Shown: piece after piece, positions 7,991 to 15,250 of the stretch | How positions within the stretch are numbered: position 1 is the first letter of the stretch | Layout: every line of letters starts with the position of its first letter | Assembly: GCA_017428565.1 (NCBI GenBank) | Contig: JAFRQP010000036.1 | Coordinates: 1-51,988, forward strand | DNA: 51,988 nt | Direction of reading: 5' to 3' | Source of the DNA: Oscillospiraceae bacterium | GTDB taxonomy: Bacteria; Bacillota; Clostridia; Oscillospirales; Oscillospiraceae | Translations under genes and position numbers: made by a program | The notes under the pieces: generated by a model | The model's input: only the letters and a program-made list of their open reading frames with translations | Told to the model about the DNA's origin: nothing | Database searches by the model: none

Positions 7991-9019
7991 TTAATTCGTT
8001 CTCGGCTTTGGAATATGGATTTTCCCTTTTGCCTTTCTACGGTGCGGAGGCTTCGGCTTGAAATCTCTTTGGGGCTCTTGAATATTGCGAATTTCCTTAG
8101 TTAGGCGTTCGATTTCCGGAAATTTCTTGTTGTCAATACTTTTTGCGGCCTGTACTTGGCCTAGCAAGATTTGCGCAGCATGGTCAATTTGTTTGAAATC
8201 ATTTTGCTCAGATAATTGCTTTATTCCCTGAAAGCCATTGTATATTTTTTCTTGGAGACGGTTGGGAACCTCCAATTCATGGTCGGAAGTAACAATCGTT
8301 CCCGTAATAGGCTTTGGCTTTTCTTTCGCAAAAAATACGACTTTCTTGTACTTCGGTTTGTGCCCATATCTTCTTAAGATGATATCTATTTCACGTGAGA
8401 GTTTTTCCTGAGGGAATGGGTCTTTACTGGAAAAAGTCATGTCATCAACATATAGTGTAAAGATGCACCCATATGATTCGGCACAAGCTTGGATTTGCTT
8501 GAACATATCCTCATAAGCATAGTACGCGATCAATTGGCTTGTCGGGCACCCTGTAGGTATTCCGCCTTTATACGTAACAATGTCTGTAAGGATCTTAGCA
8601 ACATCCGGGGCTGTTTGCATCTTGTCCAGAAAGAAGCGATAGACATATTCACGCCTACAATTATCATAGAATTTTTTTATATCCATCGTAAGCACATAGG
8701 CGGAACCGATATGGGCTTTCCCATTATCTATATAACATTTCCCTTTTTCGCCAGAAATGAGCCATTCTGGTCTCTCTATGCGCTGGATAAGCGTGAGAAT
8801 TCGTGCCTGGACTGCCTTTATAGTTCTTTTTGGTGCGGTTATAGTTCTCTTCTCAGATGAGTCCTTTTTGTCAATCTCAAATGAACTATATTTAATGGCA
8901 GATTGTATATTCCGCAAGTCTCCTTGCTCAATTGCAAGTATTGACTCTAGTTTCTTTCGTGAGCGACACTTATATAGAGCGCATTGGTCTAGCGGATATT
9001 TTTGCTTATTCGCTTTCAT
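7991..9019 (-). CDS. Retron-type reverse transcriptase
   Basis: A 342-aa RNA-directed DNA polymerase. Motifs are NGKAH at 99-103, in the place of the retron NAXXH signature and ten residues before the catalytic Asp113 (TMDIKKFY); GIPTGCPTSQ at 153-162; the active-site YVDD at 190-193; and PITG at 237-240, corresponding to the retron VTG motif. There is no maturase (X/En) domain, so it is not a group II intron protein. The tail is basic (PPHRRKAKGK). It overlaps the preceding XRE gene by 14 nt and shares its promoter. Upstream lies a structured non-coding region closed by a long-range inverted repeat, as expected for msr-msd RNA. Retrons act mostly in anti-phage defence. Confidence 0.85.
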   Translation of the reverse strand: MKANKQKYPLDQCALYKCRSRKKLESILAIEQGDLRNIQSAIKYSSFEIDKKDSSEKRTITAPKRTIKAVQARILTLIQRIERPEWLISGEKGKCYIDNGKAHIGSAYVLTMDIKKFYDNCRREYVYRFFLDKMQTAPDVAKILTDIVTYKGGIPTGCPTSQLIAYYAYEDMFKQIQACAESYGCIFTLYVDDMTFSSKDPFPQEKLSREIDIILRRYGHKPKYKKVVFFAKEKPKPITGTIVTSDHELEVPNRLQEKIYNGFQGIKQLSEQNDFKQIDHAAQILLGQVQAAKSIDNKKFPEIERLTKEIRNIQEPQRDFKPKPPHRRKAKGKIHIPKPRTN

Positions 9020-9323
9020 ACCGCTCTCCCGGTGCTTTTGACATTCCGGTTATCAAAGATATCATCATGGTACGAATCAGGGCCGCACCTTTCCCATCTT
9101 TTTCTGCCTCTTCATAAGATTCCGACAGGAGAATCAAAGAAGACAGCTTAATGCCAAAAATCTCTGCATACTTTCTTAAATGTTCAAGAGAAGGCTGTTT
9201 TTTGCCATTTTCTATTTCCGATAAATAGCTTGGAGAAATATTGAGCATTTTGGACATTTCGGAGGCCTTATAACCATATATCACACGCAGCCGTTTTAGA
9301 ACATCCCCAATCAACACAAGCAC
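9006..9323 (-). CDS. XRE-family protein partnered with the reverse transcriptase
   Basis: A 105-aa protein with a clear Cro/C1 helix-turn-helix (YKASEMSKMLNISPSYLSEIENGKKQPSL at about 18-46) and a short helical tail (SESYEEAEKDGKG). It is the first gene of a two-gene minus-strand operon and overlaps the reverse transcriptase start by 14 nt, so the two are probably coupled. Retrons with a small HTH partner have been described (type VI in one published classification, from memory). The protein could be the effector, or it could repress the operon promoter, where a dyad at 9867-9893 abuts the -35 box. Confidence 0.8.
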   Translation of the reverse strand: MLVLIGDVLKRLRVIYGYKASEMSKMLNISPSYLSEIENGKKQPSLEHLRKYAEIFGIKLSSLILLSESYEEAEKDGKGAALIRTMMISLITGMSKAPGERYESE

Positions 9324-9360
9324 CTCCCACTAGAACACGCAACATGCACGATATAAAAGG

Positions 9361-9662
9361 GGATTAGGCGGGTTTCCTCTTCCGTGCCCACCACATCACC
9401 AATGGAAAATCTCGCGTAGCTGCTGGATAATCTGCATGATCATCCAGGCTGCCTCAATCAGCTTAAAACCGATTAGAAAAATCGATTTCCTCCAGTTCGG
9501 AGCACTCATAGATTTTCCAGAATGATTGTGGTTTGCCGAGGGTTTCCTGTGCGAGCAGTGATTTCTTTTTGACATTTGTCGTCTCCATTTCTCAAAGCCC
9601 AAGTATAGTGAAGGGCTTCGTCCCGGAGAAATGGTTGGTGCACACAGGAACCCGCCTAATCA
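9361..9662 (-). ncRNA. Candidate retron msr-msd RNA
   Basis: On the minus strand the ends of this 302-nt segment pair: GATTAGGCGGGTT at the 5' end (near 9661-9649) with AACCCGCCTAATC at the 3' end (near 9374-9362), continuing with a one-base bulge and CC/GG. This is the a1/a2 arrangement of retron RNAs. Inside, a hairpin has outer arms 9585-9593/9626-9634 and inner arms 9595-9600/9613-9618. It lies on the same transcript as, and directly upstream of, the XRE and RT genes. The exact msr/msd borders and branching G cannot be assigned by eye, and 300 nt is long for the class. Confidence 0.5.
9396..9575 (-). CDS. Possible 59-aa small protein inside the candidate retron RNA
   Basis: The ORF starts at ATG 9575 with GGAG 7 nt upstream. 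The product has a His/Ser-rich polar N-terminus (RNHCSHRKPSANHNHSG) and a hydrophobic C-terminal stretch (IFLIGFKLIEAAWMIMQII), which could be an amphipathic helix or a membrane segment. It may be a chance ORF in structured RNA or a small toxin-like partner. No homologue is recognised. Confidence 0.25.
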   Translation of the reverse strand: MSKRNHCSHRKPSANHNHSGKSMSAPNWRKSIFLIGFKLIEAAWMIMQIIQQLREIFHW

Positions 9663-9681
9663 TTTCGCACCTGCCCAAGCT

Positions 9682-9710
9682 TCCCGGCTTGGGCGGGTGC
9701 GGGCGACGGC
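9682..9710 (-). other. Strong hairpin in the 5' part of the retron-operon transcript
   Basis: Around 9670-9701 the minus strand folds as GCACC-c-GCCCAAGC, a 6-nt loop, then GCTTGGGC-a-GGTGC. The rest of 9663-9830 contains smaller dyads but no gene. Confidence 0.5.
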
Positions 9711-9835
9711 TTGTCGGTCGGTCAGGCCACATGCCGCCCCGCTAAACAGAACACCGTTAAGATGTTCCACGAGCAGAGACCTGCTCCAGATTAGGGGACA
9801 AGACCAGCAGAAAGCTCTGCGATCACTGTGCCTGT

Positions 9836-9893
9836 AGTATAGCAAATTCAAATCTCACTGTCAAGATGAAAATTCGCTATTTGCGAATTTTCA
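9836..9893 (-). promoter_or_regulatory. Promoter and operator-like dyad of the retron operon
   Basis: On the minus strand TTGACA (9864-9859) and TATACT (9841-9836) are 17 bp apart, so transcription should begin near 9829 and run leftward for about 500 nt before the XRE start. Just upstream of the -35 is an 11-bp perfect dyad TGAAAATTCGC/GCGAATTTTCA (9867-9877/9883-9893), a likely regulator site. Confidence 0.75.
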
Positions 9894-9982
9894 TACAATG
9901 CAATCTCCCCAAGTGCTCATGGACTACAAGAAACAACTAGATTATTGATTCTATTGAGGCTACTTGCCTTTCAATTCTCTTC

Positions 9983-9998
9983 CTTACGTTTTCGTAAG
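9983..9998. promoter_or_regulatory. Operator-like CTTACG-N4-CGTAAG upstream of the response regulator
   Basis: CTTACG 9983-9988 and CGTAAG 9993-9998 form a perfect dyad. The same arrangement recurs at 11583-11598, before the ABC genes. It is the likely binding site of the OmpR-family regulator encoded between them. Confidence 0.6.
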
Positions 9999-10013
9999 AT
10001 TGCCCCGCTGTCG

Positions 10014-10042
10014 TTGAAAGCGGGGCATTTTTCGTATATAAT
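10014..10042 (+). promoter_or_regulatory. Promoter of the two-component genes
   Basis: TTGAAA 10014-10019, 17-bp spacer, TATAAT 10037-10042. A terminator-like stem (10002-10009/10019-10026 followed by ATTTTT) overlaps the -35 and would stop transcripts entering from the left. Confidence 0.7.
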
Positions 10043-10080
10043 TCAGAGAAAGAAAACACACCTCTTTTGTGGAGGAAGCT

Positions 10081-10734
10081 ATGCAAACAACGATCCTGCT
10101 TGTCGAGGACGACGCCGTTTTGCGCCGGGGGCTCGCGGAGCTGTTTGCCCGCGAGGGCTACCAGGTGATCGAGGCCGCATCCGTGCGCGAGGCAAAGGAC
10201 AAACTGAATAGCGAAGTGCAGGCCGTAGTGCTGGACGTTGGCCTCCCGGACGGCGACGGGGTCACGCTCTGCCGCGCATGGCGGGAGGCCGGAGAGCAGA
10301 GGCCGATCCTGTTCCTCACGGCAAAGGACGAGGAGCTGGACGTGGTACGCGCGCTGGACTCCGGCGGAAACGACTATGTGACCAAGCCCTTTCGGATGCA
10401 GGAGCTGCTTTCCCGCGTCCGTGTCCTTTTGCGCAGCGCAAAGCCTCAGACTGTTCAGCGCGACAGCTTTACCGTTGACGAGAGTAAAATGCAGATCGTG
10501 AAGGACGGCGCTCCGCTGCCTTTGACGCTGACGGAATACAAGATCGTAAAAATGCTGATGGAGCGCCGGGGCGTCGTGCCGCGGAATCTACTGCTGGAAG
10601 TCCTGTGGGATGACGGTAGCAAGTTTATTGACGATAATACCTTGTCCGTTCACATGAGCCGCCTGCGCGAGAAAATCGGCGCGGAGCATATCAAGACGAT
10701 CCGGGGAGTGGGGTATCAATGGTCAGAACTGTAA
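10081..10734 (+). CDS. OmpR/PhoB-family response regulator
   Basis: A 217-aa regulator. The receiver domain has acidic residues E9, D10 and D11, phosphoacceptor D52 (VVLDVGLPDGDG), the conserved Thr (FLTAKDE) and Lys (VTKPF). The winged-helix effector domain ends with RGVGYQW. ATG 10081 is taken as the start because GGAGGA lies 5 nt upstream; an in-frame GTG 12 nt earlier overlaps that ribosome site. It overlaps the kinase gene by 16 nt. It probably activates its own operon and the ABC genes through the two CTTACG dyads. It belongs to the VanR/BceR-like group typical of antimicrobial-peptide or envelope-stress modules. Confidence 0.9.
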   Translation: MQTTILLVEDDAVLRRGLAELFAREGYQVIEAASVREAKDKLNSEVQAVVLDVGLPDGDGVTLCRAWREAGEQRPILFLTAKDEELDVVRALDSGGNDYVTKPFRMQELLSRVRVLLRSAKPQTVQRDSFTVDESKMQIVKDGAPLPLTLTEYKIVKMLMERRGVVPRNLLLEVLWDDGSKFIDDNTLSVHMSRLREKIGAEHIKTIRGVGYQWSEL

Positions 10735-11597
10735 TTGCGGCTGTCCTCCTGCTTGTCGGCATCGTGCTGGCCGTGAAGCTACTGCTTCAAAGGAAGCGCC
10801 TGCGGGACTTGGCTGAATCTATGGAGGACTATTTGAGCCGGGGCGGTGAGCCTGCCCCGTTTTCTCTCCGCGAGGACACGGTCGCTCCCGTGGAGAACGC
10901 TGCCTCGGAGCTGGAAAACCGAATCGCCGTGCTGACGGAACGGCTGCGGGAGGAAAACGAGCGCACCAGCTCCCTCACGGCGGACATTTCCCATCAGCTC
11001 AAGACGCCGCTTGCCTCTCTGCGCCTGTTCGTGGAAATGGACGAGAGCGCGCACATGAGCGAAGAGCTCGGCCAGATCGAGCGCATGGAAAAGCTGATCG
11101 GCAGCCTCCTGCGGCTGGAAAAGCTCTGTGCCGACGGGTATGAGTTTACCTTTTCCGAGCAAGCGGTACGGCCTCTGATCGAAAACGCATGGGAGAGCCT
11201 GCACGCGCTGTGGCCGGATAAGCATCTGGAGATCGAGGGCGACGCCTCCCTCCGTTGTGACGGCAAATGGCTGGGAGAGGCGCTTCAAAATCTGCTGAAA
11301 AACGCCTGCGAACACACCGCTGCGGATGGCTGTATTTGGGTTAAGATCGAGCAGACGGAGCACACGGTTTATTGCTCCGTCGAGGATAACGGCGGCGGGG
11401 TACGGGAGAAAGACCTGCCGCACCTGTTCGAGCGCTTCTATCGCTCGGAGGATCAGGCGCAAAGCGGCTCCGGCCTGGGGCTTGCTATCGTAAAAGAGAT
11501 CGCGGTCCGCCACCACGGACACGTCAGCGCCGAGAACACAAAAAAAGGTCTGCGGATCAATTTGGAGCTTCCGATCCTCAACCTTACGAAAACGTAA
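10719..11597 (+). CDS. Sensor histidine kinase with minimal input domain
   Basis: A 292-aa kinase with one N-terminal membrane segment (about 4-23), then a coiled linker. The H-box is DISHQLKTPLASL (H92), the N-box LLKNACEHT, the G1 box VEDNGGGV and the G2 box GSGLGLAIVKEI. It has no extracellular sensor domain, which fits kinases that sense through a partner ABC transporter (as in Bce-type systems). The start overlaps the response regulator end. The stop codon lies inside the second CTTACG dyad, so the ABC promoter begins right at the end of this gene. Confidence 0.9.
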   Translation: MVRTVIAAVLLLVGIVLAVKLLLQRKRLRDLAESMEDYLSRGGEPAPFSLREDTVAPVENAASELENRIAVLTERLREENERTSSLTADISHQLKTPLASLRLFVEMDESAHMSEELGQIERMEKLIGSLLRLEKLCADGYEFTFSEQAVRPLIENAWESLHALWPDKHLEIEGDASLRCDGKWLGEALQNLLKNACEHTAADGCIWVKIEQTEHTVYCSVEDNGGGVREKDLPHLFERFYRSEDQAQSGSGLGLAIVKEIAVRHHGHVSAENTKKGLRINLELPILNLTKT

Positions 11598-11636
11598 GCT
11601 AAAAGTCACCGAAAAGTAAGATTGACCTTGTATGAT
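11583..11636 (+). promoter_or_regulatory. Activator-type promoter of the ABC operon
   Basis: CTTACG 11583-11588 and CGTAAG 11593-11598 match the dyad at 9983-9998, followed by GTAAGATTG at 11616-11624 (also seen after the first dyad). A -10-like TATGAT is at 11631-11636. No good -35 exists at the right distance, as expected if the response regulator recruits polymerase. Confidence 0.6.
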
Positions 11637-11638
11637 AC

Positions 11639-11783
11639 AGCCAAAGGGCAAAAAGCTCTTTGGCTATATTCATACGAACAAAATCGAAGCCCAACGAAGT
11701 GGGTTCGATTTTGAAAGGAAAAACAAGGCAGGCGGTCGATGTGACGGCGCCTGCGGCGGCACATGACCTCGCTGCCTTGTTTT
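11639..11783 (+). other. Three-hairpin leader of the ABC operon
   Basis: Three stem-loops fill the leader. Their arms are 11639-11646/11658-11665 (8 bp), 11680-11693/11700-11712 (13 paired bases, one bulge) and 11720-11731/11772-11783 (12-bp perfect outer arms with more pairing inside). The last ends 17 bp before the start codon of the ATPase, just ahead of its GGAGGG site. None has a clear U-run for termination, so translational control or mRNA stability is more likely. Confidence 0.55.
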
Positions 11784-11800
11784 GACGCTGGAGGGATGAT

Positions 11801-12487
11801 ATGAACATTATCAGTTGCGAAAATCTAACCAAGACCTACGGCAGCGCTGCCGCGCCTGTTCACGCCCTGCAGGACGTGAGCCTCGCCTTTGAGCAGGGCT
11901 CCTTTACGGCGATCACCGGCAAATCCGGCAGCGGCAAATCCACGCTCCTGCATTTGCTCAGCGGACTGGACAGGCCGACAAGCGGACAGGTCATCTACCA
12001 GGGGAAGAATCTCTTTTCCTACAACGACAATCAGCTTTCGGTGCTGCGCCGCAGGCGCTTCGGTTTTGTGTTCCAGAGCTATAACCTTGTGCGCGAGCTG
12101 ACGGCGCAGGAAAACATCCTGCTGCCCGTGATGCTGGACGGGCGCAAGCCGGACGAGCAGCACATCGGCCACTTGATCGAGCTGCTGGGCATAGAGGATC
12201 GTCTTTCTCATCTGCCCGGCGCCATGAGCGGCGGCCAGCAGCAGCGGGTATGCATCGCCCGCGCTCTCTCAAACAAGCCCGCGATCCTCTTCGCGGACGA
12301 GCCGACCGGAAATCTGGACGGCAAAACCGGGCGCGAGGTGCTGTCCCTCATGCGCACCGTGGGCAAGGAGCTGGGGATCACGCTCATCATGGTCACGCAT
12401 GATCTCGGCGTGGCGGAGCAGGCCGAGCGCGTGATCCGTCTGGAGGACGGCCATGTAGCCGAGGACAGCGGGGCGGTGAGCGTATGA
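11801..12487 (+). CDS. ABC transporter ATP-binding protein (MacB/LolD/BceA type)
   Basis: A 228-aa ATPase with Walker A GKSGSGKST (40-48), Q-loop VFQSYNLV, signature MSGGQQQRV, Walker B ILFADEPTGNLD and H-loop VTHD. DEPTGNLD is typical of the MacB/LolD/FtsE group that works with FtsX-type permeases. It overlaps the permease start by 4 nt (ATGA), which implies a complex made in stoichiometric balance. With the two-component pair upstream, the set resembles antimicrobial-peptide or envelope-stress modules. Substrate unknown. Confidence 0.92.
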   Translation: MNIISCENLTKTYGSAAAPVHALQDVSLAFEQGSFTAITGKSGSGKSTLLHLLSGLDRPTSGQVIYQGKNLFSYNDNQLSVLRRRRFGFVFQSYNLVRELTAQENILLPVMLDGRKPDEQHIGHLIELLGIEDRLSHLPGAMSGGQQQRVCIARALSNKPAILFADEPTGNLDGKTGREVLSLMRTVGKELGITLIMVTHDLGVAEQAERVIRLEDGHVAEDSGAVSV

Positions 12488-15249
12488 AGCGGCTCAGCAT
12501 CAACCACATTTCCGCCGCCTCGATCCGCGCCAACCGCAAGACCTATTTGAGCCTTGCCGCCGGGATCGTGCTGGCGGTGCTGCTGGCGACGGTCATGACG
12601 CTCTGCGCTTTTGGAATCATTGAAGCCCGTGAGCAGCAGATCGTGCAGACCGTGGGTTATACCGACTGTATTTTGCTGGACGAGCCGGACATTACAGACG
12701 AATCGCTGCGACAGAGCGGCTTGTTTGACCGGATCGGGCATCAGTTCGTCGCCGCCTCGGTTACGGACAGCACTGTATATCTGGGCTGGCTGGATGAGGC
12801 GGGACAGGACATTGTCTGCCGCGCCCTGGCCGAAGGGCGTATGCCCGAGCACAGCGGAGAGATCGCCATCGAGCGCAGCGCGTTGGAAAAGCTGCGGCTG
12901 GAAGCGGAAGTGGGCGACACGGTGACCTGGACGTTGCTGCCCATAGACGGCGTGCCGGAAGAACATTGCTTTACCATCGTGGGTATACTCAAGGAACAGT
13001 CCGGAGCACTGGACGTGAGCGGTTTTGCATGGTCAGCCAGCGGCGTCCTTAACTGGCCTTCGGCCCTCATTTCTTCTGAAGAATCGTTTGCAACCGGGCG
13101 TGTTGCAGCGCATCGGGTGATGACCTACGCCCCGTTTACGTCTCTTTCCCAAGTGGAGAAGAGATATAGCTATGGTCTCTTTTTCGGTGTCAGCCGCACT
13201 CAAGGCGCGGCTCAACCCACCGATCCCGCGGAGATGGACGCGGCCGGCTATGCGGATATGATAGCCATGCTGCTGATCCTCGGCCTCGCTTTGCTGTTGG
13301 CTGTCTGTATTGGAATCTCCTCGGCGATGGAGGGCGTGTTAGCTTCCAAGACAGAAGAGATCGGGATGCTGCGGGCTGTCGGTGCGACGAAACGGCAGAT
13401 CCGGCGTATTTTCGGGCGCGACGCCTGGCTTCTGAGCCTCATTGCGCTTCCGATTGGCTTGCTGTTCGGGCTCGTGCTTACTTGGCTCCTTTGCCGTATG
13501 GCTCCCGGTGAAATGATCTTTGCGCCGTACCTTTGGCTGCTATTTCCGATCCTGCTGATTTCGGCGCTGTGCATTGTAATTGCGTCCGGGTTGCCCCTGC
13601 GCCGGGCGTCCAAACAAATGCCTATGGGCGTACTGCGTGACACGGCGCTTTTGCGCAAGGCTGGCAGCTTCAAAAGTAAACGCAGCTTCCATGCCACGGA
13701 ATTGATCGCCGCACGGCAATTACGAATCCACCCCTGGCGGCAGATCGGCGCCGCGCTGCTGGTAGCGGCCACGCTGCTCTGTGCCGCGATCATTGGAGAA
13801 CAGAGCTATGACGCCGTCTCGGAGTTTGCCCGCAGTAAGCCGGTGGCTTTCTCTCTGACGAACCAAAAAGCGACCTTTTCCAACACTCCCTTTTCCGTGG
13901 TGCGCCCGGAAAACCAGCTCTCCGAGCAGGATGTGGCGCAGATCCGCGGTCTGCCGCTCGTGGACTATGCCAGTCTGGAAGCACAGACAAAAGTCAATTT
14001 GATTCTCTATGACGAAGTTCCGGATTACTTCCTGCCCTTTACCGGAGGAACGCTCGGCCAAGGGACAGACGGAGAAAACACCTGGGTCTACAACATCTTC
14101 GGCGGGGGCAGCGGTCTGAATTATCTCAGCATTTCACCGGACGACCCGGAGCCGCCGACTCTCGGCGAGGACGCCAGCACGACAGAGCGGCAGCAGAGCA
14201 GAGCATGGGAACAATATCGTCAGATGCGCGCCCTCATGGAAGCCCAGGGGCTGGCGGGAAAGCCCGTACACTTCACGTTCTATGTCACAGATTTGAGCCG
14301 GGTGGACTTCACCGACCGGATCGCCGAGGGCAAGGTCGATCTGGCCGCTATCGACGCCGGGCAGCAGGTGCTGGTCTACGCGCCAACCTATCATATTTTT
14401 CGTTTGGAGGACGGCATGCGCATCGCCGCAGCCTTGGATGCCTGGGGTCGCGCGGCATCGGAAGCGGAATTTGAAAACGACTTTTTCCACGCGGGCCAGA
14501 CGCTGGAGCTGGTACAGTTTGTACAGGAGCACCTGTTTGACGATGTGAGCGACGAGGCTTTGCGCGCCCAGTTTGCGCAGTTGACACGGCACGACGCCAC
14601 GGTCACCGTCGGCGCTGTTTTGAACGGCAAGCCGATCCGAGACAGCGAAGTTTGCATCTTGACCACAGAAGCGGGTGCAAAGGCGCTGGGCTTTGAAATG
14701 ACAGAGATCACCGGTATGGAGATCTCTCTGACACAGGATATTGATCTGGAGACGGAACAGGCGCTGGAAAAGCGCCTGGAGCGGATCGCCATGCGCGGCG
14801 ATATGACGCTCTTTAACTGGCTGCAGAGCTGGCGGGACGAGGTCGCCTCCATCCGCTCCTCCATGGGTCTGCTTGCGGCCCTGTTGCTGCTCTTCTTCAC
14901 CTTGGCCGTCGCCATGCAGGTGGGCAACGCCGGGCGGCGCATCCGCGCGGACGCCCGTATGATCGGTACGCTCCGTGCCGTGGGTGCGGACGAGAAAGCG
15001 CTGCTGGGCTGCTACCGTCTGCCGCTGTTGCTGACCACTGGCATCGGTGCGGCGCTTGGCGCGGGTGCCTACATCGCCATTGCGATTTGGTATCATGTCC
15101 AGACAGGCGAGCACATGCACACGATCCCTGTCCTGGCCGCCATGCTGATCCTTGCCGCGCTTTGCGCTCTGTGCTGCCTGGCCGGGCTGCGGATGAGGCT
15201 GAAAAGCGTGCTGGATCAGAGTATCGTTGAGAACATTCGGGAGCTGTGA
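12484..15249 (+). CDS. FtsX-type ABC transporter permease
   Basis: A 921-aa protein with an N-terminal membrane segment (about 20-45) and a roughly 200-residue extracytoplasmic domain. A first FtsX block follows with three segments (ADMIAMLLILGLALLLAVCIG, WLLSLIALPIGLLFGLVL, LWLLFPILLISALCIVIA). A fifth segment near 420 is followed by a second large external domain of about 350 residues, and a final FtsX block has three more segments. The EEIGMLRAVGATKRQI and ARMIGTLRAVGADEKAL motifs are the cytoplasmic coupling helices of FtsX permeases and occur twice, as expected. The size and two external domains fit BceB/MacB-like exporters or mechanotransmitters. Confidence 0.9.
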   Translation: MKRLSINHISAASIRANRKTYLSLAAGIVLAVLLATVMTLCAFGIIEAREQQIVQTVGYTDCILLDEPDITDESLRQSGLFDRIGHQFVAASVTDSTVYLGWLDEAGQDIVCRALAEGRMPEHSGEIAIERSALEKLRLEAEVGDTVTWTLLPIDGVPEEHCFTIVGILKEQSGALDVSGFAWSASGVLNWPSALISSEESFATGRVAAHRVMTYAPFTSLSQVEKRYSYGLFFGVSRTQGAAQPTDPAEMDAAGYADMIAMLLILGLALLLAVCIGISSAMEGVLASKTEEIGMLRAVGATKRQIRRIFGRDAWLLSLIALPIGLLFGLVLTWLLCRMAPGEMIFAPYLWLLFPILLISALCIVIASGLPLRRASKQMPMGVLRDTALLRKAGSFKSKRSFHATELIAARQLRIHPWRQIGAALLVAATLLCAAIIGEQSYDAVSEFARSKPVAFSLTNQKATFSNTPFSVVRPENQLSEQDVAQIRGLPLVDYASLEAQTKVNLILYDEVPDYFLPFTGGTLGQGTDGENTWVYNIFGGGSGLNYLSISPDDPEPPTLGEDASTTERQQSRAWEQYRQMRALMEAQGLAGKPVHFTFYVTDLSRVDFTDRIAEGKVDLAAIDAGQQVLVYAPTYHIFRLEDGMRIAAALDAWGRAASEAEFENDFFHAGQTLELVQFVQEHLFDDVSDEALRAQFAQLTRHDATVTVGAVLNGKPIRDSEVCILTTEAGAKALGFEMTEITGMEISLTQDIDLETEQALEKRLERIAMRGDMTLFNWLQSWRDEVASIRSSMGLLAALLLLFFTLAVAMQVGNAGRRIRADARMIGTLRAVGADEKALLGCYRLPLLLTTGIGAALGAGAYIAIAIWYHVQTGEHMHTIPVLAAMLILAALCALCCLAGLRMRLKSVLDQSIVENIREL

Positions 15250-15250
15250 C

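Noticed and set aside
7991-9019. Group II intron or diversity-generating element as source of the reverse transcriptase.
   Set aside because: No maturase or endonuclease domain, no intron domain V/VI next to it, and no template/variable repeat pair seen; the motifs fit retrons.
9324-10068. A CRISPR array in the structured region upstream of the XRE-RT genes.
   Set aside because: No regularly spaced direct repeats; the structure consists of inverted repeats.
10069-10080. GTG start 12 nt upstream for the response regulator.
   Set aside because: It would place the only ribosome site inside the coding sequence; ATG 10081 is correctly spaced from GGAGGA.
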